64,000 nt of DNA from positions 20,337-84,336 of the forward strand of contig NZ_JACIFY010000025.1 in the NCBI RefSeq assembly GCF_014197615.1, read 5' to 3'. The notes beneath the pieces were generated by a model. It made no database searches, was not told the DNA's origin, and saw nothing but the letters and a program-made list of their open reading frames with translations. Each line of letters begins with the position of its first letter. The stretch's first letter is position 1. The stretch is from Rhizobium esperanzae. GTDB taxonomy: Bacteria > Pseudomonadota > Alphaproteobacteria > Rhizobiales > Rhizobiaceae. Shown piece by piece: positions 28,214-38,988 of this stretch. The position numbers and the translations under genes are program-made.

Positions 28214-28522
28214 TCAGACGGCGGGCGGCCGCAAAATGATCGAAGGCATCGGCAGAATATCGAAACGGAAACCGAAGCCGGAAGCGATGATCGGATCGCC
28301 GTCGGCAAGAGCTTGTGCCGCCGCCCGATCCTCGACTTCGACGACTGCCATGCCGAAGGCGCCTTCACCCTCGAAGACGGGACCGACGACGATCGCCGAT
28401 CCCGCAAGAGCATGGCGGTGCCAGTATTCGACATGGCGTTTCATCGCCGCCATTTCCTCGCCCGTTCCGTCATGCGGGAAAGTCGGGCGCGGCGGCTGCA
28501 GTCTCAGAAAGAAATAAGCCAT
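28214..28522 (-). CDS. YCII-domain protein between sucA and sucB
   Basis: A 102-aa YCII/DGPF-type ferredoxin-like protein. The conserved histidine is in MKRHVEYWHRH, and GPVFEGEGAFGMAVVEVEDRAAAQALADGDP is the typical strand-helix end. The catalytic role of such proteins is unsettled; some act on chlorinated or lactone compounds. It lies 15 bp after sucA and 39 bp before sucB, within the 2-oxoglutarate dehydrogenase genes. Confidence 0.85.
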   Translation of the reverse strand: MAYFFLRLQPPRPTFPHDGTGEEMAAMKRHVEYWHRHALAGSAIVVGPVFEGEGAFGMAVVEVEDRAAAQALADGDPIIASGFGFRFDILPMPSIILRPPAV

Positions 28523-28537
28523 TGCGCCCTCCTTGTT

Positions 28538-31522
28538 TTAGCCGCCCAATGCATCCTCGAGGAATGCGGCGAGCTGCGACAGATGCTTGGACATCAGGCC
28601 CGTCGCCGGTGAGGCGGCGGCCGGACGGCCGGTATAACGGACGCGCTGGTACTTTGCATCGATATGGGCGAGCACCCATTCGAGGAAGGGGTCGATGAAC
28701 GACCATGCGCCCATGTTCTTCGGCTCTTCCTGGCACCAGACCATCTCGGCATTGCGGAAGCGCGACAGCTCGTTGATCAGCGCCTTTGCCGGGAACGGAT
28801 AGAGCTGTTCGACACGCAGGAGATAGATGTCGTCGATGCCGCGCTTTTCGCGTTCTTCGAGAAGATCGTAATAGACCTTGCCGGAGCACATGACGACACG
28901 ACGGATCTTGTTGTCCTTCTGCAGCTTGATCGGGCCGTCCTTGATCACTTCGGCATCGTCCCAGAGCAGGCGATGGAAGGCGGATTCGCCGGCCATTTCG
29001 GCAAGCGTCGAGACCGCCCGCTTGTGGCGCAGCAGCGATTTCGGCGTCATCAGGATCAGCGGCTTGCGGAAGTCGCGCTTCAGCTGCCGGCGCAGGATAT
29101 GGAAGTAGTTCGCCGGCGTCGTGACGTTGGCGACCTGCATATTGTCTTCTGCGCAAAGCTGCAGGAAACGCTCGAGGCGGGCCGAGGAATGTTCCGGGCC
29201 CTGACCTTCATAACCATGCGGCAGCAGGCAGACGAGGCCCGACATGCGCAGCCATTTGCGTTCGCCCGACGAGATGAACTGGTCGAAAACCACCTGCGCG
29301 CCGTTGGCGAAATCGCCGAACTGGGCTTCCCAGAGCGTCAGCGCATTCGGGCGGGCAAGCGAGTAGCCGTATTCGAAACCGAGCACCGCCTCTTCCGAAA
29401 GCATCGAATTGATGACTTCGTAGCGACCCTGCGTCGGCGAGAGGTTGGCGAGCGGGATGTAGCGTTCCTCGGTTTCCTGATCGTAGAGAACCGAATGGCG
29501 CTGCGAGAAGGTGCCGCGTTCGCAATCCTGGCCGGACAGACGGATCTTGCTGCCTTCGACGCAAAGCGCGCCGAAGGAGAGCGCTTCGGCCATCGCCCAG
29601 TCGATGCCCTCGCCGGTGGCGATCATGTTGGCGCGGTTTTCCATGAAGCGCTGGATCGTGCGATGGGCATTGAAGCCTGCCGGGATCTCCGACAGCTTGC
29701 GGCCGATCTCCTTCAGCGTCTTCATCGGCACGGCCGTTTTGCCGCGGCGCTGCTCGTCGGCATTGTCGGCCGCGCGCAGGCCCGACCACTCGCCATCAAG
29801 CCAGTCGGCCTTATTCGGCTTATAGTGCTGGCCGGCCTCGAACTCCTGTTCGAGATGGGCGCGCCAGTCGGCCTTCAGTTTCTCGACTTCACCTTCGGTG
29901 AGCAGGCCTTCGGCGACGAGACGCGCCGCATAGATCTGCAGCACGGTCTTGTGGCCGCGGATGACCTTGTACATCTTCGGCTGCGTGAAGGACGGTTCAT
30001 CGCCTTCATTGTGGCCGTAGCGGCGATAGCAGAACATGTCGAGCACCACAGGCTTGTGGAACTTCATGCGGAATTCGGTGGCGATCTTGGCGCCATAAAC
30101 GACCGCTTCCGGATCGTCGCCGTTGACGTGGAAGATCGGCGCCTCGATCATCTTGGCGACGTCGGACGGATAGGGCGACGAACGCGAGAAGGCCGGGTTC
30201 GTGGTGAAGCCGATCTGGTTGTTGATGATGACGTGCATGGTGCCGGCGACGCGATGGCCGCGCAGACCGGAAAGGCCGAGGATTTCGGCGATGACGCCCT
30301 GGCCGGCGAAGGCCGCGTCGCCATGAATCAGCAGCGGCAGAACCTTGGCGCGTTCGGAAAGCGGAATGATGTCGCCGTCCCAGACGGCCGCATTCATGTC
30401 CTGCTTGGCGCGGGCCTTGCCCATGACCACCGGGTCGACGATTTCAAGATGCGAGGGGTTTGCCGTCAGCGAGACATGCACCTTGTTGCCGTCGAATTCA
30501 CGGTCGGAGGAGGCGCCGAGATGGTACTTGACGTCGCCCGAACCTTCGACTTCGTCGGGTGCGTAGGAGCCGCCCTTGAACTCGTGGAAGATCGCCCGGT
30601 GCGGTTTGCCCATGACCTGGGACAGCACGTTCAGGCGGCCGCGATGGGCCATGCCGAAGACGGCTTCCTTGAGGCCGAGATGACCGCCGCGCTTCAAGAT
30701 CTGCTCTAGCGCCGGGATCAGCGATTCGCCGCCGTCGAGGCCGAAGCGCTTGGTGCCCTTGAACTTGACGTCGAGGAACTGTTCGTAGCCTTCGGCTTCG
30801 ATGAGCTTGGCAAGGATCGCCTTCTTGCCTTCGGCCGTGAAAGCCACGCCCTTGTCCGGTCCTTCGATACGCTCCTGGATCCAGGCCTTCTCTTCCGGAT
30901 TGGAGATGTGCATGAATTCGACGCCGAGCGTCGAGCAATAGGTGCGCTCGAGAATATCGATCATCTCGCGGATGGTCGCGTATTCCAGGCCGAGCACGTT
31001 ATCGATGAAGATCCTGCGGTCGTAATCGGCTGATGTGAAGCCGTAATTCTCCGGCGACAGCTCGCGATAATCGTCGACCGATGCGGCGATGCCGAGCGGG
31101 TCGAGCTTGGCATGCAGGTGGCCGCGCATGCGGTAGGCGCGGATCATCATGATGGCGCGCACGGAATCGCGCGTCGCCTGCAGAACGTCGGTGCTGTCGA
31201 CAGGCTTGCCCTGCGCTTCGGCCTTGGCCTTGACCTTGGTCTCGATGACCTTCTCGACGATGCCCCAGTCGCCGTCGAGCGCCGACACCAGATCGCCGCC
31301 GGCCGCCAGCGGCCAGTTCTTCTTGCGCCAGGAAGCCCCCTTGGCCGCTCTCTTCACATCGCTGGGATCGTCTTCCAGCGCCTTGAAGAAGGTGCGCCAC
31401 TGATCGTCGACCGACGCCGGATCCTCTTCGTATCGCGCATAGAGCTGCTCGATATAGGCCGCGTTGGCGCCATCCAAAAACGAGGTGATCTGAAACTGCT
31501 CGTTGGCTTCTTGCCGTGCCAT
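28538..31522 (-). CDS. sucA: 2-oxoglutarate dehydrogenase E1 component
   Basis: A 994-aa thiamine-diphosphate enzyme that decarboxylates 2-oxoglutarate and passes succinyl to SucB. The N-terminal E2-binding segment (FLDGANAAYIEQLYARYEEDP), the ThDP motif GDAAFAGQGVIAE...NNQIGFTT, and the substrate histidine block MAHRGRLNVLSQV are visible. Normal length. It follows sucD by 168 bp, a longer gap than elsewhere in the cluster, so an internal promoter is possible. Confidence 0.98.
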   Translation of the reverse strand: MARQEANEQFQITSFLDGANAAYIEQLYARYEEDPASVDDQWRTFFKALEDDPSDVKRAAKGASWRKKNWPLAAGGDLVSALDGDWGIVEKVIETKVKAKAEAQGKPVDSTDVLQATRDSVRAIMMIRAYRMRGHLHAKLDPLGIAASVDDYRELSPENYGFTSADYDRRIFIDNVLGLEYATIREMIDILERTYCSTLGVEFMHISNPEEKAWIQERIEGPDKGVAFTAEGKKAILAKLIEAEGYEQFLDVKFKGTKRFGLDGGESLIPALEQILKRGGHLGLKEAVFGMAHRGRLNVLSQVMGKPHRAIFHEFKGGSYAPDEVEGSGDVKYHLGASSDREFDGNKVHVSLTANPSHLEIVDPVVMGKARAKQDMNAAVWDGDIIPLSERAKVLPLLIHGDAAFAGQGVIAEILGLSGLRGHRVAGTMHVIINNQIGFTTNPAFSRSSPYPSDVAKMIEAPIFHVNGDDPEAVVYGAKIATEFRMKFHKPVVLDMFCYRRYGHNEGDEPSFTQPKMYKVIRGHKTVLQIYAARLVAEGLLTEGEVEKLKADWRAHLEQEFEAGQHYKPNKADWLDGEWSGLRAADNADEQRRGKTAVPMKTLKEIGRKLSEIPAGFNAHRTIQRFMENRANMIATGEGIDWAMAEALSFGALCVEGSKIRLSGQDCERGTFSQRHSVLYDQETEERYIPLANLSPTQGRYEVINSMLSEEAVLGFEYGYSLARPNALTLWEAQFGDFANGAQVVFDQFISSGERKWLRMSGLVCLLPHGYEGQGPEHSSARLERFLQLCAEDNMQVANVTTPANYFHILRRQLKRDFRKPLILMTPKSLLRHKRAVSTLAEMAGESAFHRLLWDDAEVIKDGPIKLQKDNKIRRVVMCSGKVYYDLLEEREKRGIDDIYLLRVEQLYPFPAKALINELSRFRNAEMVWCQEEPKNMGAWSFIDPFLEWVLAHIDAKYQRVRYTGRPAAASPATGLMSKHLSQLAAFLEDALGG

Positions 31523-31690
31523 GGTGTTATGCGGACGCTTCCGTCCGCCTCCCGACTTTGATGAATTTGCCGGCTATCGCCGGCTGCCGCATTCCGATTG
31601 CCGCCTGTCCGCGGCGCATCTGCATGTCTCGTGCCGTCAAGGCCGGGCGGAAGGCTGAGATGCCGCTCCTCCGCCCGGGTATAAGTTGGA

Positions 31691-32593
31691 TTAGCCCTTG
31701 AGGACTTCAACCAGCGTCTTGCCGAGGCGGGCCGGAGACGGCGACACCTTGATGCCTGCCGCTTCCATCGCCGCGATCTTCGATTCCGCATCGCCCTTGC
31801 CGCCGGATACCACGGCGCCGGCATGGCCCATGGTGCGGCCCTTCGGCGCCGTACGGCCGGCGATGAAGCCGGCCATCGGCTTCTTGCGGCCCTTCTTGGC
31901 CTCATCGATGAGGAACTGGGCCGCGTCTTCTTCAGCCGAGCCGCCGATTTCGCCGATCATGATGATCGAGGTCGTGGCTTCGTCGGCCAGGAACATTTCC
32001 AGCACGTCGATGAACTCGGTGCCCTTGACCGGGTCGCCGCCGATGCCGACGGCCGTCGTCTGGCCGAGGCCTTCGTTGGAGGTCTGGAACACGGCTTCAT
32101 AGGTCAGCGTGCCCGAACGGGACACGATGCCGACCGAGCCTTTGCGGAAGATCGAGCCCGGCATGATGCCGATCTTGCACTCTTCCGGGGTCATGATGCC
32201 CGGGCAGTTGGGCCCAAGCAGTCGCGACTTGGAACGGTCGAGGCGAGCCTTGACGCGCACCATGTCCATGACCGGGATGCCTTCGGTGATGCAGGTGATG
32301 AACGGGATCTCGGCGTCGATCGCCTCGATGATCGCATCGGCAGCACCGGCCGGCGGAACATAGATGACCGATGCGTTGGCGCCGGTCTTTTCCTTGCCTT
32401 CGGCAACGGTTGCGAAGATCGGCAGGCTTTCGCCCTTCGAGCCGGTCCAGTTTTCGCCGCCCTTCTTCGGGTGGATGCCGCCGACCATCTGCGTGCCGTA
32501 ATAGGCGAGCGCCTGTTCGGTGTGGAACGTGCCGGTCTTGCCGGTCAGGCCCTGCACGAGAACCTTGGTGTCTTTGTTGACGAGAATGGACAT
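31691..32593 (-). CDS. sucD: Succinyl-CoA synthetase alpha subunit
   Basis: A 300-aa subunit with the CoA-binding fold (VQGLTGKTGTFHTEQALAYG-type N-terminus), GPNCPGIMTP, and the phosphohistidine in GHAGAVVSGGKGDAESK near residue 246. It pairs with SucC to make ATP or GTP from succinyl-CoA. An unrelated DUF1579-like gene separates it from sucC, unlike the direct sucC-sucD junction in most bacteria. Confidence 0.97.
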   Translation of the reverse strand: MSILVNKDTKVLVQGLTGKTGTFHTEQALAYYGTQMVGGIHPKKGGENWTGSKGESLPIFATVAEGKEKTGANASVIYVPPAGAADAIIEAIDAEIPFITCITEGIPVMDMVRVKARLDRSKSRLLGPNCPGIMTPEECKIGIMPGSIFRKGSVGIVSRSGTLTYEAVFQTSNEGLGQTTAVGIGGDPVKGTEFIDVLEMFLADEATTSIIMIGEIGGSAEEDAAQFLIDEAKKGRKKPMAGFIAGRTAPKGRTMGHAGAVVSGGKGDAESKIAAMEAAGIKVSPSPARLGKTLVEVLKG

Positions 32594-32606
32594 GCGAGGC
32601 CTTTAT

Positions 32607-33098
32607 TTAGGAGAGGTTGGAAGACGTGGAGGGCGCACGACGATAGATGCCGCTGACGACCTCCTGCCAAGTATCGCTGCCTGCAGGCGAAAAGCTGACG
32701 CCCATCCGGTAGCAGTCTTCATTGTCAAATGCGAATGCGGCGCGCTGTCTGCCGCGCGGCGAAGTCTTCATCAGCACCAGCTCATTGCCGTTCCACTCCC
32801 CGGAAGCCGGGGAGGGAGGCGCAAAACCCGCGCTGTCGAACTGGTAGAGCTTGTAGGACTGGTCCGAAGCATCGAAGCCGAAAACATTTCGGGCCTCGAA
32901 GGAAACGGCACCGTCACGCGTCTGACGATAGCGCTGTTCGAGGAAGAACCCGCCGAACAGCGTCTCGCCGGAGAGCGCGGCACTGGCCTTGCCTTCACTC
33001 GTCCACGCCGACGCCGCAATACGCTCTTCCCCGTCCCATACGCCGGCGAAGGCGTTGAGGCGAAAATGCGCTGCGGAGGGCGTGGAATGGAAGGCCAT
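32607..33098 (-). CDS. DUF1579-like protein encoded between sucC and sucD
   Basis: A 163-aa soluble protein with a repeated beta-strand pattern: FAGVWDGEER, ETLFGGFFLEQRYRQTR, NVFGFDASDQSYKLYQFDSAG, SFSPAGSDTW. This fits the DUF1579/lipocalin-like fold. No signal peptide. It begins 8 bp after sucC and ends 13 bp before sucD, so it is cotranscribed with the succinyl-CoA synthetase genes. Function unknown. Confidence 0.78.
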   Translation of the reverse strand: MAFHSTPSAAHFRLNAFAGVWDGEERIAASAWTSEGKASAALSGETLFGGFFLEQRYRQTRDGAVSFEARNVFGFDASDQSYKLYQFDSAGFAPPSPASGEWNGNELVLMKTSPRGRQRAAFAFDNEDCYRMGVSFSPAGSDTWQEVVSGIYRRAPSTSSNLS

Positions 33099-33106
33099 GA
33101 TCGTTC

Positions 33107-34300
<1,194 letters not shown>

Positions 34301-34336
34301 GGGTCTATCCCTATTTCGATTGGTTCAGCCCATCGC

Positions 34337-35299
34337 CTACTTGAGGGCAGGCGCGATGTTGATGCAGGCTTCGCAGAGACCGGCGACGGCGCCGACGGAC
34401 TTGTCGAAGGCTTCCTTCTCGGTCTTGTTGAGGTCGATCTCGATGATGCGCTCGACGCCGCCGGCACCGATGACGGTGGGAACGCCGACATACATGTCCT
34501 TGACGCCGTACTGACCGCTCAGATGGGCCGCGCAGGGCAGCACGCGCTTCTTGTCCTTGAGGTAGGATTCGGCCATTTCGATCGCCGAGGCGGCCGGCGC
34601 GTAATAGGCCGAGCCGGTCTTCAACAGGCCGACGATTTCGGCGCCGCCGTCACGGGTGCGCTGAATGATCTCTTCGAGACGTTCCTTGGTGACCCAGCCC
34701 ATGGTGACGAGGTCGGTGAGCGGAATGCCGCCGACGGTGGAGTAACGGGCGAGCGGCACCATCGTATCGCCGTGGCCGCCGAGCACGAAGGCCGTCACGT
34801 CCTGGACGGAGACGTTGAATTCCTTGGCGAGGAAAAGCCGGAAGCGCGAAGAGTCGAGAACGCCGGCCATGCCGACGACCTTGTTGGCCGGAAGGCCGGA
34901 GAACTTCTGCAGCGCCCAGACCATGGCGTCGAGCGGGTTGGTGATGCAGATCACGAAGGCGTTCGGGGCATATTTCTTGATGCCGGCGCCGACCTGTTCC
35001 ATGACCTTGAGGTTGATGCCGAGAAGATCGTCGCGGCTCATGCCCGGCTTGCGGGCGACGCCGGCGGTGACGATGCAGACGTCGGCGCCTTCGATCGCAG
35101 AATAGTCGCTGGCGCCCGTCAGATTGACGTCGAAGCCTTCAACCGGCGAGGACTGGGAGATGTCGAGACCCTTGCCCTGGGGAATGCCGTCCGCAATATC
35201 GAAGAGGACGATGTCGCCCAGTTCCTTCAGGCCGGCGAGGTGCGCCAGCGTGCCACCAATCATGCCAGAACCAATGAGTGCGATCTTGTTACGCGCCAT
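34337..35299 (-). CDS. mdh: Malate dehydrogenase (LDH-like, NAD-dependent)
   Basis: A 320-aa enzyme with GSGMIGG at the cofactor site, substrate arginines in VARKPGMSRDDLL, and the catalytic histidine in GGHGDTM near residue 176. It oxidises malate to oxaloacetate. The start MARNKIAL is preferred to a 32-residue extension lacking family sequence. First gene of the mdh-suc cluster, 178 bp after zapE, with a strong palindrome upstream. Confidence 0.97.
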   Translation of the reverse strand: MARNKIALIGSGMIGGTLAHLAGLKELGDIVLFDIADGIPQGKGLDISQSSPVEGFDVNLTGASDYSAIEGADVCIVTAGVARKPGMSRDDLLGINLKVMEQVGAGIKKYAPNAFVICITNPLDAMVWALQKFSGLPANKVVGMAGVLDSSRFRLFLAKEFNVSVQDVTAFVLGGHGDTMVPLARYSTVGGIPLTDLVTMGWVTKERLEEIIQRTRDGGAEIVGLLKTGSAYYAPAASAIEMAESYLKDKKRVLPCAAHLSGQYGVKDMYVGVPTVIGAGGVERIIEIDLNKTEKEAFDKSVGAVAGLCEACINIAPALK

Positions 35300-35441
35300 T
35301 TCGCTGTTTCCTTTGCGATCAAATTCGTCGAGCAGCACGCAGCAAGGCACCACCCAATGCCGCAATCGCATAGACCCAAAGCCAAAAAATGGCAATCCAT
35401 TAATTTTGATGCAGCGTTTTCAATCGTTTAGATACAAAAAT

Positions 35442-35459
35442 TCTTACGTAAACGTAAGA
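35442..35459. promoter_or_regulatory. 18-bp perfect palindrome upstream of mdh
   Basis: TCTTACGT-AA-ACGTAAGA pairs over all 8 positions of each arm. It lies 143 bp upstream of mdh, past the zapE stop. On the minus strand it overlaps the -35 region of a weak candidate promoter whose -10 is TATCTA (about 35429-35434). The binding protein is unknown. Confidence 0.6.
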
Positions 35460-35477
35460 TAGCTTGTCACTGGATTG

Positions 35478-36641
35478 TTACTCGGCGGCCCGCTTCTCAT
35501 GGTGCAGCGCAAGATATTCGGCACTGCGCATCTCGAAAAGGCGCGAGGCCGTGCGGTCGAATTCGAACCCCTCAGTGCCCCGGCGCTGCACCAGCAGCTC
35601 CTCCGGCATGGCGGCTGCGGAAATGTAGAGCCGCACGGCATGATCGTAGAACGTATCGACCAGAATGATGAACCGCTTGATCTGGTTCCGTTTTTCCGGT
35701 CCGAGCAAGGGGATGTGATCGACGAAGACCATGTCGAAACGTTCGGCGATCGCGAGAAAATCGGTCGCCCCGAGCGGCTTGTCACAAAGATCGGTAAAGG
35801 AGAACCGCGCCATGCGGTCGACGGCGAGCGGCACGTGGATGTGGCGCCCCTTCATCGGAATATCCAGCGGCTGCGCCTTGCGCCCGTGCAGCGCCTGCGT
35901 CCACGACGCATCCATCGCCATGTCGTTGTGCTCGTTGATCGGCACCAGATAGACCGGCTGACTGTTCAGCTTCTCCATCCGGTAATCGGTCGGCGAATCC
36001 AGGGTGACGATATCGACATGCTGTTTGAGCAGGGCGACGAAGGGCAGGAAGAGGCCGCGATTAAGGCCATCCCTGTAGAGATTGTCGGGTTCGACGTTCG
36101 AGGTCGCGACCAGCACGCATCCACGCGCGAAAAGTTCGGAGAACAGCCGCGACAGGATCATCGCATCGGCGATGTCGGTGACCGTGAACTCGTCGAAGCA
36201 GAGCAGTTCCGCTTCCTCGTAAAGCGCTGCGGCAACCGGAGGCATCGGATCGGCCTGCTTCGTCTCGCCGTTCTTGAGCTTCAGCCGGTGCGCCGCGATG
36301 CGGTTGTGCACATCCGCCATGAATTCGTGGAAGTGCGCCCGGCGTTTTTTCTTGCACGGCGCCATCGAGAAGAACATGTCCATCAGCATGGTCTTGCCGC
36401 GGCCGACGCTGCCATGGATGTAAAGCCCCTTGGCGCCGTCGGCGGATTTCTTCTTGGCGGCAAACAGCCAGCCGAGCGCACTCGATTTTGCCGCCGGCCG
36501 CCGCTGTTTCAGCCCGGCAAGTACCCGGTCAAGGCTCTTTGCCACGTCCATCTGGGCGGAATCGACCTGAAGCGCGCCCGATGCGGTCAGCGCTTTAAGC
36601 TGTTCGCAGACGCTGAGCGCATAATCCGGCATTGGTTGCAT
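35478..36641 (-). CDS. zapE: AFG1-like AAA+ ATPase ZapE
   Basis: A 387-aa ATPase with Walker A GSVGRGKT near residue 78 and Walker B LLCFDEFTVTDIADAM. ZapE (AFG1/LACE1 family) associates with the division ring and, in mitochondria, aids turnover of respiratory subunits. The position just upstream of mdh is common in rhizobia as I recall. Start MQPMPDYAL; MPDYAL three codons in is possible. Confidence 0.92.
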   Translation of the reverse strand: MQPMPDYALSVCEQLKALTASGALQVDSAQMDVAKSLDRVLAGLKQRRPAAKSSALGWLFAAKKKSADGAKGLYIHGSVGRGKTMLMDMFFSMAPCKKKRRAHFHEFMADVHNRIAAHRLKLKNGETKQADPMPPVAAALYEEAELLCFDEFTVTDIADAMILSRLFSELFARGCVLVATSNVEPDNLYRDGLNRGLFLPFVALLKQHVDIVTLDSPTDYRMEKLNSQPVYLVPINEHNDMAMDASWTQALHGRKAQPLDIPMKGRHIHVPLAVDRMARFSFTDLCDKPLGATDFLAIAERFDMVFVDHIPLLGPEKRNQIKRFIILVDTFYDHAVRLYISAAAMPEELLVQRRGTEGFEFDRTASRLFEMRSAEYLALHHEKRAAE

Positions 36642-36723
36642 GAGGGCATGTCCGCCTGTCAGTCAACGGCGCAGGTCCGCCGGATCGTTTACCACGCCGG
36701 GTTCGTTTGCCGCGCCGGTTTGC

Positions 36724-37239
36724 TTACCGGCTCAGGCTGATCTGCTGGCCTGTGCTCGTCTGTCCGTCGAAGCGGTTATCGGCCGTCTTGTAGACGCTGC
36801 CGAGCTGGTTGCCCGAGCGATCCTTGAGCAGCACCTGCTTGCCGGAAACCTCCCAGGAGCCCATTGCCGTCAGCTCGCCGACACAGCCGCGTGTTCCGCC
36901 ACGCGAACCGCTGCCGAGATTGGTCAGCGTCAGGAACATGTCGCAGCTGCCGTTGACACGCCAGCTTCCGACCATCGATTCCTTGGTGACATCTAGCGCA
37001 TTCGCGGCCATTGCGCCGGGCTGAGCCCCCGGCATCGATGCCGTCGTCGCCGTCGGTGCCGCCGGAAACTGCGAGTTATTGACCGGCGGAAGCTGCCCGC
37101 CCTGCACCGAGGGAACCGGCTGTGCCGTCAGCGGCGCCGGTCCGGCATTCGGGCTGGAGCTGTAATCATATGCCGTACGCTGACAACCGGCTAGCGCGAG
37201 AGCCACCACCAGACCTGTCATCGCATATCGCAACTGCAT
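36724..37239 (-). CDS. Omp19-like outer-membrane lipoprotein, protease-inhibitor fold
   Basis: A 171-aa lipoprotein. The lipobox LAGC follows a short signal (MQLRYAMTGLVVALALAGC), then a Pro/Ala-rich linker and an Inh-type beta-barrel (VGSWRVNGSCDMFLTLTNLG...GTRGCVGELTAMGSWEVSGKQVLLKD) as in Brucella Omp19. Three consecutive ATGs precede; the third is chosen because AGGAG lies 7 bases before it. Proteins of this fold inhibit proteases in the periplasm or outside. Confidence 0.85.
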   Translation of the reverse strand: MQLRYAMTGLVVALALAGCQRTAYDYSSSPNAGPAPLTAQPVPSVQGGQLPPVNNSQFPAAPTATTASMPGAQPGAMAANALDVTKESMVGSWRVNGSCDMFLTLTNLGSGSRGGTRGCVGELTAMGSWEVSGKQVLLKDRSGNQLGSVYKTADNRFDGQTSTGQQISLSR

Positions 37240-37375
37240 CATCATACTCCTGAATTCGGCCATCACCGTAGAGAAACGGGCGTGAGACAAGTCCGATTAT
37301 CGTAATTCGCTTTGGTTAATCAAGTCAGGCTGCATAAATTGCCCGTGACAACAACTAACCGAAAAACGATACAGT

Positions 37376-38194
37376 TCAACTGTCCCGCTGCAAAACTTCC
37401 TGCACATAGAATTTGTCAGCAAGGTGTTGCGCGCGTTGATCTCTGTCCGGATCCCTGTCGAACTCCCGCAATATCTGGGAATAACGCTCGAACGAGTTCT
37501 GCAGAAAGGATTGCACCAGCGTCGGCGGCAGACCTTCCCCCATTTCGCGCGTCTGTTTCTTGACATGCACGAGGTCGAGGATCGCCGTTCGAAGATCGGG
37601 CGCGATCGAGATCGCTTCGAGGCATTCCAGCATATTCATCGGCGGCAGCACATGAAACGAACGCTGCCGCATCCATTCGAGCGCGATGGCCGGGCGGACG
37701 GTATAAAGGAGCTTCTTCAGCTTGATCGCCCCCTCGCCCTGGCTCTGAAAATGCTGCCGCATAAGCCCCACATAGTGGGCAGCGACCTTTTCCGGAACCA
37801 TGATCAGATCGAGCAGCTCGCCCAGGCGTGAGCGAAAACCGGCTTCCTCTTCATAGACGATCGGCGATTTCAGCCATTCGACCACCACCGCGTTGCCCTT
37901 GAGGGCAAGCAGTAGCGCCTTTCGCAAATCCCAGCCACCGGTATCGATATCACCAATGATCGGAAATTCGATGACATCGCGCGCCGCAGCAAGCGCGAGA
38001 TGATGCGTGACGGGACGGATATAGACGAAGCGGCAGTCATAATCACTGTCGGGAGATGGAAATCCCCAGGCGCGGCTGCCGCTTTCGATCGCAAAACCGA
38101 TGTGAATGCCCTGTTCGCGCACCGAGGCAAGCCGCGACCTGATCTCCTTGACGGCTTCGGGATCGAAGCCGTCTATTCCGCCATCGGCATGCAT
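37376..38194 (-). CDS. RlaP-type predicted nucleotidyltransferase
   Basis: A 272-aa protein of the DNA polymerase beta-like nucleotidyltransferase group (COG3541/YcgL). The active-site motif GSRAWGFPSPDSDYDCRFVYIR near residues 39-60 supplies the GS and the DxD-type aspartates. The substrate is unknown; family members are suspected to act on RNA or small molecules. It starts 5 bp after sdhB, so it is likely read with the succinate dehydrogenase genes. Confidence 0.85.
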   Translation of the reverse strand: MHADGGIDGFDPEAVKEIRSRLASVREQGIHIGFAIESGSRAWGFPSPDSDYDCRFVYIRPVTHHLALAAARDVIEFPIIGDIDTGGWDLRKALLLALKGNAVVVEWLKSPIVYEEEAGFRSRLGELLDLIMVPEKVAAHYVGLMRQHFQSQGEGAIKLKKLLYTVRPAIALEWMRQRSFHVLPPMNMLECLEAISIAPDLRTAILDLVHVKKQTREMGEGLPPTLVQSFLQNSFERYSQILREFDRDPDRDQRAQHLADKFYVQEVLQRDS

Positions 38195-38199
38195 GCTGA

Positions 38200-38979
38200 T
38201 CAGACCCGGCGTTCGACCATCATTTTCTTGATTTCGGCGATCGCCTTGGCCGGATTGAGGCCCTTCGGGCAGGTCTGCGCGCAGTTCATGATCGTGTGGC
38301 AGCGATAGAGGCGGAACGGATCTTCGAGATTGTCGAGACGTTCGCCGGTCGCCTCATCCCTGGAATCGATCAGCCAGCGATAGGCCTGCAGCAGGACCGC
38401 CGGGCCGAGATAGCGGTCGCCGTTCCACCAGTAGCTCGGACAGGAGGTCGAGCAGCAGGCGCAGAGGATGCATTCATAGAGGCCGTCGAGCTTCTGACGG
38501 TCCTCATGGCTCTGCTTCCATTCCTTGGCGGGCGCCGGCGACACCGTCTTCAGCCACGGCTCGATCGAACGATGCTGGGCGTAGAAGTTGGTGAGGTCGG
38601 GCACCAGATCCTTGACGACGGGCAGATGCGGCAGCGGATAGATCTTCACCGCGCCTTTGATATCGTCGAGGCCCTTGGTGCAGGCCAGCGTATTGGTGCC
38701 GTCGATGTTCATCGCGCAGGAGCCGCAGATGCCCTCGCGACAGGAGCGGCGCAAGGTCAGCGTCGGGTCGATCTTGTTCTTGATGTAGAGCAGGCCGTCG
38801 AGCACCATCGGGCCGCAATCGTCGACATCGATGTAGAAAGTGTCGATCGATGGGTTCTGTCCATCATCCGGGCTCCAGCGGTAGACGCGGAACTCACGGG
38901 TGTTCTTGGCACCCGCCGGCTTCGGCCAGACCTTGCCTTCGCGCATCTGAGAATTCTTGGGGAGAGCGAGTTCAACCAT
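38200..38979 (-). CDS. sdhB: Succinate dehydrogenase iron-sulfur subunit
   Basis: A 259-aa subunit. The [2Fe-2S] ligands are in CREGICGSCAMNIDGTNTLAC, and the [4Fe-4S] and [3Fe-4S] ligands in CILCACCSTSCPSYWW and CHTIMNCAQTCPKGL. It relays electrons from the SdhA flavin to ubiquinone. A foreign-looking secreted gene separates it from sdhA. Confidence 0.98.
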   Translation of the reverse strand: MVELALPKNSQMREGKVWPKPAGAKNTREFRVYRWSPDDGQNPSIDTFYIDVDDCGPMVLDGLLYIKNKIDPTLTLRRSCREGICGSCAMNIDGTNTLACTKGLDDIKGAVKIYPLPHLPVVKDLVPDLTNFYAQHRSIEPWLKTVSPAPAKEWKQSHEDRQKLDGLYECILCACCSTSCPSYWWNGDRYLGPAVLLQAYRWLIDSRDEATGERLDNLEDPFRLYRCHTIMNCAQTCPKGLNPAKAIAEIKKMMVERRV

Positions 38980-38988
38980 GGTAAGATC

